This document shows, piece by piece, positions 39,339 through 44,069 of a DNA stretch of 44,069 bases. The stretch's first letter is position 1, and each line of letters begins with the position of its first letter. Made by a program: the position numbers and the translations under genes. Source of the DNA: Bacteroidales bacterium (lineage in GTDB: Bacteria; Bacteroidota; Bacteroidia; Bacteroidales; UBA932); the NCBI GenBank assembly GCA_017937885.1, contig JAGBCS010000071.1:1-44069 (forward strand), in the 5' to 3' direction. The notes beneath the pieces are model-generated. The model did no database searches. It was not told the origin of the DNA and saw only the letters and a list, made by a program, of their open reading frames with translations.

Positions 39339-41138
39339 ATGAGTGAACTGAATGTCCCTGGTGTAGTTGAAGTGACACCAGATGTACCGGAGAGCGTTGA
39401 GAGCGTGGTAGAGACTGTCGAGCCTGCTGTCAATTACTCAGAAAAGAATCTTGCTGAGCTTGTCGCACTTTTCGAGGAGCTTGTGCAGAATGAAGAAAGA
39501 ATGAAGATGTCCAAGGAGGCTGAGGCTATCAAGGCCGCATTCTACAAGAGACTTCAGAAAGAGAAGGCTGATGCCGGTCTTGCTGTAACTGAGGTCGGAG
39601 ACGAGGCCGAGCCTGTGGAGGAGCCAGTACAGGCTGAGGAGCAGGAGAACGTGAGCGAGAATCCTTTTGCGCAGATCGAAAAGGGCTTCAAGGAGATCTA
39701 TAACAGATATAGAAAGGAGCGCGCCGAGTACAACAGGCAGCTGGAAAAGGAACGCGAGGACAATCTCGCCAGGAAAGAGGCTGTGATAGCCGATCTTAAG
39801 GCGCTTCTTGAGAAGCAGGAGGATGTGAATGCGACCTTCCCTGAGTTCCGCGAGATCCAGAACAGATGGAGAGCAGTCGGTCCTGTGCCGGCTCAGAGCT
39901 ACAGAAACATCAACGAGACATATCAGCTCTATGTGGAGCAGTTCTACGATATGGTCAAGATCAACCGCGAACTTCGTGATCTTGATTTCAAGAAGAATCT
40001 TGAGGCTAAGGAGCAGTTCTGCGAACTTGCCGAAAAACTTGCTGAGAATCAGAATGTTGTCGAGGCTTTCCGCGAATTGCAGAAACTCCATGAGCAGTGG
40101 AAGGAGTTCGGTCCGGTTGCCAAGGAGTATCGCGATCAGATCTGGGACAGATTCAAGGCAGCCACAGCTGTGATCAACAAGAAATACCAGGCATTCTTTG
40201 AGGGCCTTAAGGATCAGCAGGCAGAGAATCTTGCCAAGAAGACTGTCCTGTGTGAGAAGGTGGAGGAGATTGCTGAGAGGGAAGTTGCAAACTCCAATGA
40301 ATGGAACGCCTTTTCAAAGGAAATCGAGGATATCCAGAAAGAATGGAAGACCATCGGTTTCGCATCCAAGAAAGAGAATCAGAAGATCTACGACCGTTTC
40401 CGTGCTGCATGCGACAAGTTCTATGGACGCAAACGTGAGTTCTATAACGAGTACAAGGACAGCATCAATTCAAACCTTGACAGGAAGATAGCTCTCTGCG
40501 AGGCTGCTGAAGAACTCAAGAACAGTACTGAGTGGAAGAAAGCTACAGACCAGTTCATCGCACTTCAGAAGCAGTGGAAGGAGATTGGAGCAGTTCCTCG
40601 CAAGAAATCGGAGCAGCTTTGGAAAAGATTCCGCGCTGCATGTGACGAGTTCTTTGCTGAGCGTGACAAGAATGCAAAGCCTGAGAATGACTTCTACGGT
40701 AATCTCAAGGCCAAGCAGCGTCTGATTGAAGAGATCAAGGCATATGAGATCAAGGGTGATGATTCTGATCTCGAGGCGATGCAGGAGTTCCAGAAAAGAT
40801 GGCAGGAGATTGGATTCGTGCCATTCAAGGAGAAGGATAATGTTGCTCAGGCATATAAGGCAGCTCTCCAGCAGAAGTTCCCTAATGCAGGCAGAGGACA
40901 GCGCAGGGGCCGTCCGGGAAAGCCTCAGCTGTCAGAAAAGGATCGCCTCATCCATAAATACAATCAGTTGGAGCAGGATATTGTGACATATGAGAACAAT
41001 ATCGGGTTCTTCTCCATGTCTAAGAATTCGGAGCCTCTGATCAGACAGATGCAGGAGAGGATAGATTCAGCCAAGGCAGAGCTCGGAGCTCTTGCAGAGC
41101 AGATCAGGACGCTCGAAGAGGCTGAAGAACAGGAATAA
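39339..41138 (+). CDS. DUF349 repeat protein
   Basis: 599 residues, cytoplasmic, highly charged and helical. After an acidic N-terminus (to about residue 105) come about five DUF349 repeats of roughly 70 residues, each with the pattern W-k-IG-xVP...-Lw-RFraacd-Ff (for example RWRAVGPVP, QWKEFGPV, EWKTIGFAS, QWKEIGAVP, RWQEIGFVP). The C-terminus is a coiled coil. The family is common in Bacteroidota but has no established role; the helical bundle suggests a scaffold or RNA/protein binding. A hairpin separates it from yidC. Confidence 0.92.
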   Translation: MSELNVPGVVEVTPDVPESVESVVETVEPAVNYSEKNLAELVALFEELVQNEERMKMSKEAEAIKAAFYKRLQKEKADAGLAVTEVGDEAEPVEEPVQAEEQENVSENPFAQIEKGFKEIYNRYRKERAEYNRQLEKEREDNLARKEAVIADLKALLEKQEDVNATFPEFREIQNRWRAVGPVPAQSYRNINETYQLYVEQFYDMVKINRELRDLDFKKNLEAKEQFCELAEKLAENQNVVEAFRELQKLHEQWKEFGPVAKEYRDQIWDRFKAATAVINKKYQAFFEGLKDQQAENLAKKTVLCEKVEEIAEREVANSNEWNAFSKEIEDIQKEWKTIGFASKKENQKIYDRFRAACDKFYGRKREFYNEYKDSINSNLDRKIALCEAAEELKNSTEWKKATDQFIALQKQWKEIGAVPRKKSEQLWKRFRAACDEFFAERDKNAKPENDFYGNLKAKQRLIEEIKAYEIKGDDSDLEAMQEFQKRWQEIGFVPFKEKDNVAQAYKAALQQKFPNAGRGQRRGRPGKPQLSEKDRLIHKYNQLEQDIVTYENNIGFFSMSKNSEPLIRQMQERIDSAKAELGALAEQIRTLEEAEEQE

Positions 41139-41145
41139 TCGGAAT

Positions 41146-41170
41146 GGCGGTGGCCGGGGAGGTCACCGTC
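41146..41170 (+). other. Stable hairpin between the DUF349 gene and yidC
   Basis: GGCGGTGGCC (41146-41155) pairs with GGTCACCGTC (41161-41170), ten pairs including two G-U, loop GGGGA. Only AGTTTATG follows, so it is not a clear terminator; it may be a processing site or a partial terminator. Confidence 0.5.
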
Positions 41171-41197
41171 AGTTTATGTAATAAAAGTAACAGATAG

Positions 41198-43039
41198 ATG
41201 AACAAAAGTAATTTGATAGGTTTTGTACTGATAGGCGTGATCATGTTCGGATTCATGTGGTATCAGTCAAAACTTTACAACGAACAGGTGGAGGTTCAGG
41301 CTCAGCTGGACTCCATCGCAAGAGTCGAACAGATGGCTGCGATGGCTATGGACTCGGTGAGAAGGGCTGAGGCAGGTGAGGCTGGTGTGCAGGTGAAGAC
41401 AATGCCTGCATACAAGGACAGCATGCTCACCGAAGCAAGACTCGCACAGGCTCAGGTGTACAAACTCTCTAATGACAAGCTTGAGATAGAGTTCACGACG
41501 AGAGGTGCACAGCCATATTCCGTTAAGATCAACGACTATAAGTCATACGACAGTACGGATCTTTATCTTATCAAGCCGGAATACAGCCAGTATGGAGTAA
41601 GCCTTTTTGCAGGTGAGAACATCAATACGAAGGACTTTGTCTTCAATGTTGCCGAATGCAACGATTCGACGATCGTGATGCAGCTTCCGTTCGCTCAGGG
41701 CGGATATATCCAGCAGAAATATGCTCTTTCACATGGCAGCTACACGGTGAAGAACGAGCTCTCGTTCGTCGGTATGGAGAATGTCATTCCACGTAATGTG
41801 TCAATGGTTGACATCGATTGGAATCTCGTGATTCCACGTCTTGAAAAGGGATATAAGAACGAGAAGCAGTATTCAAAGTTCGACATCTATTATGAAGGAG
41901 ACAAGAAGCCCGAGGAGTTCGGACGTGGCCGCGATGACAATGAGCGCGTCGATACCAGGTTCAAGTGGTTTGCTTTCCAGCAGCAGTTCTTCTCTGCAAT
42001 CATGACTTCTGGAACTGAGTTCGCATCAGCAGATCTGGGCGTGAAGTATTTTGCCGAGGACGATCCGTCACACAACCTTATGGCATGTTCTGCACGTCTT
42101 CGCTCTGATTTCCAGGCAGGTTCTGCAGATGTCGTTCTTCCATATGAGTTCTACTTCGGACCTAACGACTATCGTGGTCTCAAGGCATATGACATGAAGT
42201 ATGAGAAGATCATCCCGCTTGGCGGATGGCTCGTCGGCTGGTTCAGCCGTCTCGTGATCATCCCTTGCTTTGACTTCCTCGGTAAGTTCATCAGCAATTA
42301 TGGTCTCGTGATCCTTCTGATGACTCTGCTCATCAAGCTTCTCATTTCTCCGCTTACGATCAAGTCATACAAGTCATCAGCAAAGATGCAGGTGATCAAG
42401 CCGGAGGTTGACAAGCTTAATGCTAAGTATCCGAATGAGAAGGATGCGATGAAGAAGCAACAGGCAATGATGGATCTGTATCAGAAGGCAGGAATCAGTC
42501 CTATGGGAGGCTGTCTTCCTATGCTCCTTCAGATGCCTATCCTTTTTGCGATGTTCCGTTTCTTCCCTGCATCAATCGAGCTTCGTCAGCAGAAGTTCCT
42601 TTGGGCTGATGACCTCAGCGCATATGACTCGATCTGGGATTTCGGCGTAAACATTCCTCTCCTTGGCGACCACCTTTCTCTGTTCGCTCTTCTGATGGCT
42701 CTGACTATGTTCTTCTATTCGAAGATGACTTCTGGACAGATGTCAGACGATCCGAATATGGCGGGAATGAAGTTCATGAGCGTATGGCTTATGCCTATCA
42801 TGATGTTCTTCATCTGTAATAACCTCTCGGCAGCCCTCAGCTACTATTATCTTCTCTCAAACATCATCACTATGATCATGACATGGTATATCCGCAAGTT
42901 TGTCGTGACAGAGGAGAAGGTGCGTGCTGACATGATGCTGAATGCAAACAAGCCTAAGCAGAAGTCGAAGTGGCAGCAGAGGCTTGAGGAAGCTCAGAAG
43001 ATGCAGGAGCAGATGCAGAAGCAGCAGAAACGCAAGTAA
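41198..43039 (+). CDS. yidC: Membrane protein insertase YidC
   Basis: 613 residues in the Gram-negative form: an N-terminal span (about 6-22), a large periplasmic beta domain (about 60-340), and the C-terminal five-span insertase core (YGLVILLMTLLIKLLISPLTIKSYKSSAKMQVIKPEV, PMGGCLPMLLQMPILFAMFRFFP, AALSYYYLLSNIITM). The basic, Gln/Lys-rich tail can contact the ribosome. It inserts and folds inner-membrane proteins with or without SecYEG. The DUF349 gene precedes it; a GC-rich multi-hairpin element follows. Confidence 0.96.
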   Translation: MNKSNLIGFVLIGVIMFGFMWYQSKLYNEQVEVQAQLDSIARVEQMAAMAMDSVRRAEAGEAGVQVKTMPAYKDSMLTEARLAQAQVYKLSNDKLEIEFTTRGAQPYSVKINDYKSYDSTDLYLIKPEYSQYGVSLFAGENINTKDFVFNVAECNDSTIVMQLPFAQGGYIQQKYALSHGSYTVKNELSFVGMENVIPRNVSMVDIDWNLVIPRLEKGYKNEKQYSKFDIYYEGDKKPEEFGRGRDDNERVDTRFKWFAFQQQFFSAIMTSGTEFASADLGVKYFAEDDPSHNLMACSARLRSDFQAGSADVVLPYEFYFGPNDYRGLKAYDMKYEKIIPLGGWLVGWFSRLVIIPCFDFLGKFISNYGLVILLMTLLIKLLISPLTIKSYKSSAKMQVIKPEVDKLNAKYPNEKDAMKKQQAMMDLYQKAGISPMGGCLPMLLQMPILFAMFRFFPASIELRQQKFLWADDLSAYDSIWDFGVNIPLLGDHLSLFALLMALTMFFYSKMTSGQMSDDPNMAGMKFMSVWLMPIMMFFICNNLSAALSYYYLLSNIITMIMTWYIRKFVVTEEKVRADMMLNANKPKQKSKWQQRLEEAQKMQEQMQKQQKRK

Positions 43040-43043
43040 TTTG

Positions 43044-43134
43044 ATGACTGTGGATTCCAGCGGCCCCCTCCCACTTCGTGGGCCCCTCCCCCTAGCCGGG
43101 GGTGGCAAAATGCCGCTTCCATCCATCAGTCACA
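43044..43134. repeat. GC-rich multi-hairpin palindromic element (REP-like)
   Basis: Outer arms GCGGC (43060-43064) and GCCGC (43112-43116) enclose CCCAC-TTC-GTGGG (43070-43082), CCCCC-TAGCC-GGGGG (43088-43102) and GGCA-AAA-TGCC (about 43104-43114). The flanks TGACTG/TGGAT and ATCCA/CAGTCA extend the symmetry outward. It is much more GC-rich than the rest of the window and has no T-tract, so it looks like a REP/MITE-type element or a structured RNA rather than a plain terminator. Copy number in the genome cannot be seen here. Confidence 0.6.
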
Positions 43135-43186
43135 CAAATTATCACAATATTGTTTATTCTTCCTGCAATTTGAAAAGATAACGCAG

Positions 43187-43891
43187 ATGATAGGAGAAGT
43201 AATCAAGAGATTGAATGGGGAACTGCCGGCAACTGTAAAGTTGGTGGCAGTTTCTAAATTCCACCCCTTTGAAGCCATTCAGGAGGCTTATGAAGCGGGA
43301 CAGAGAATCTTTGCGGAGAGCCGTCCGCAGGAATTGCTTGCAAAGGTAAGACGTCTCGAGGAGATACGTATTGAAAGGGGAGAGCCAGATTATATGTCCG
43401 ATATTGAATGGCATTTCATCGGACATCTTCAGACAAACAAGCTTAAGATGGTGCTGCCGTATGTTTCTCTTGTCCAGTCAGTCGACTCAATAAGGCTTCT
43501 TGAGGCTATCGATAACTGGGGCGCAGCGAATGGAAAGGTGATAAATGTCCTTCTGGAATGTTTCATATCAAGTGATGAGACAAAGCAGGGATTGTCTGAG
43601 CGTGAGCTCACAGACATATTCTCAGGGGAAAAGACTTATCGTAATGTCCGTATCTGCGGTCTTATGGGCATGGCAACATTTACAGATAACGAAGATGTCA
43701 TCCGTGGCGATTTCCAGCATCTTCTCGACATGCAGCAGATACTTCATGACTGGATCGGCGAGAGCGCGAATGTCCCTTCGGAATGTAATGAGCTTTCATT
43801 CGGTATGTCCGATGATTATCCTATCGCTGTCGAAATGGGCTCTACAATGGTCCGTATCGGATCGATGATCTTCGGTTCGAGGCTTTATTGA
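43187..43891 (+). CDS. YggS/PROSC family pyridoxal phosphate homeostasis protein
   Basis: 234 residues, typical length. K24 (VAVSKFHP) is the PLP-binding lysine; IEWHFIGHLQTNK and LSFGMSDDY are the family motifs. The segment usually FGENRVQE reads FAESRPQE. These proteins bind and buffer PLP and affect amino-acid metabolism; no enzymatic reaction is established. It follows yidC after the palindromic element. Confidence 0.93.
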   Translation: MIGEVIKRLNGELPATVKLVAVSKFHPFEAIQEAYEAGQRIFAESRPQELLAKVRRLEEIRIERGEPDYMSDIEWHFIGHLQTNKLKMVLPYVSLVQSVDSIRLLEAIDNWGAANGKVINVLLECFISSDETKQGLSERELTDIFSGEKTYRNVRICGLMGMATFTDNEDVIRGDFQHLLDMQQILHDWIGESANVPSECNELSFGMSDDYPIAVEMGSTMVRIGSMIFGSRLY

Positions 43892-43919
43892 CGCATTGAC
43901 AAGGTTAATTGTACATTTG
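43887..43919 (+). promoter_or_regulatory. Promoter for the gene at the right edge
   Basis: ATTG (43887-43890), 21 nt, TACATTTG (43912-43919), overlapping the YggS stop region; start about 43 nt before the ATG at 43969. Confidence 0.5.
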
Positions 43920-43968
43920 ATAAAGTGATGTTACTTATTATAGGTAACTTTAAGAAATTGTTCTTTAT

Positions 43969-44069
43969 ATGAAACATCGGATTCTGCTCTGTCTATGTGT
44001 GCTGACGTTCGGCTTTTCGTCTTTCGCTCAGTCGCCCGTATATCTTACCAAGGCTTACAAGCCGGTGGA
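43969..44069 (+). CDS. Exported protein, start only
   Basis: Only 33 codons are in the window. MKHRILLCLCVLTFGFSSFAQ is a good Sec signal peptide with a cleavage site after FA, leaving Gln at the mature N-terminus. SPVYLTKAYKPV follows. The family cannot be named. Confidence 0.7.
   Translation, partial: MKHRILLCLCVLTFGFSSFAQSPVYLTKAYKPV

Noticed and set aside
39438..40091. Long open frame (217 codons) antisense to the DUF349 gene
   Set aside because: It mirrors the codon pattern of the charged repeat protein, has no family features, promoter or start context, and the sense gene is certain.
43044..43134. CRISPR repeat or phage attachment site
   Set aside because: There is one copy, no regularly spaced repeats, no integrase or cas gene in the window.

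Overview
The window looks like ordinary chromosome from an anaerobic, probably gut-associated member of the Bacteroidales (phylum Bacteroidota). The evidence is: (i) phylum-typical families (DUF2723/GT117, DUF3276, DUF5606, YbbR-like, M23/M56 metallopeptidase, long NusB, full-length Gram-negative YidC, DUF349); (ii) a glycine-lipid acyltransferase pair like GlsA/GlsB; (iii) a ferredoxin-type 2-oxoacid oxidoreductase; (iv) Bacteroidota promoter signals (-7 TAnnTTTG, often with a TTG/TTTG -33 box 19-21 nt upstream) in front of most transcription units. No phage, IS element, integrase, CRISPR array, tRNA or rRNA was seen. Genus was not determined.

Layout. 1-6640 (minus): a M56/M23 membrane metallopeptidase cut by the left edge, its BlaI-type repressor with a palindromic operator, a 1016-residue DUF2723 glycosyltransferase-like membrane protein, and a short lipoprotein/LuxR-HTH regulator. 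6640-13770 (minus): dsbD, RNase Y, a structured RNA (6S candidate), zapA and a small coiled-coil partner, then a four-subunit 2-oxoacid:ferredoxin oxidoreductase. 13900-16065 (plus): an MTA/SAH deaminase-type amidohydrolase and a purine nucleoside phosphorylase. 16069-18455 (minus): NAD synthetase and a PUR-type DUF3276 protein. 18540-24148 (plus): nusB, yajC, ybbR-like, coaE, DUF5606, rimO and a lipoprotein, closed by a bidirectional terminator. 24179-30025 (minus): the DUF1846-glsA-glsB operon, RNase P RNA, and an Old Yellow Enzyme plus 5-alpha-reductase pair. 30120-33445 (plus): a membrane protein and a lipoprotein beta-propeller with a haem-binding CxxCH. 33442-37770: a Rid-like protein, a glutaminyl cyclase, and a TPP riboswitch controlling a TonB-dependent receptor. 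37774-39219 (minus): an unknown protein behind a leader/sRNA, and trmD. 39339-44069 (plus): DUF349 protein, yidC, a GC-rich multi-hairpin element, YggS, and the start of a secreted protein.

Most likely to repay attention: NAD synthetase whose glutaminase cysteine position is glycine; the steroid/bile-acid-type reductase pair; DUF1846 leading the glycine-lipid operon; a TPP riboswitch with a possible anti-aptamer helix; a leader RNA (tiny ORF plus terminator) before an unknown gene; terminators whose U-tract doubles as the next promoter's -7 box; a DUF6057-like/haem-propeller pair; and a His-rich insertion in the M56/M23 sensor. None of these is shown to be a wholly new system; functions of the unknown genes are inferred from context only.
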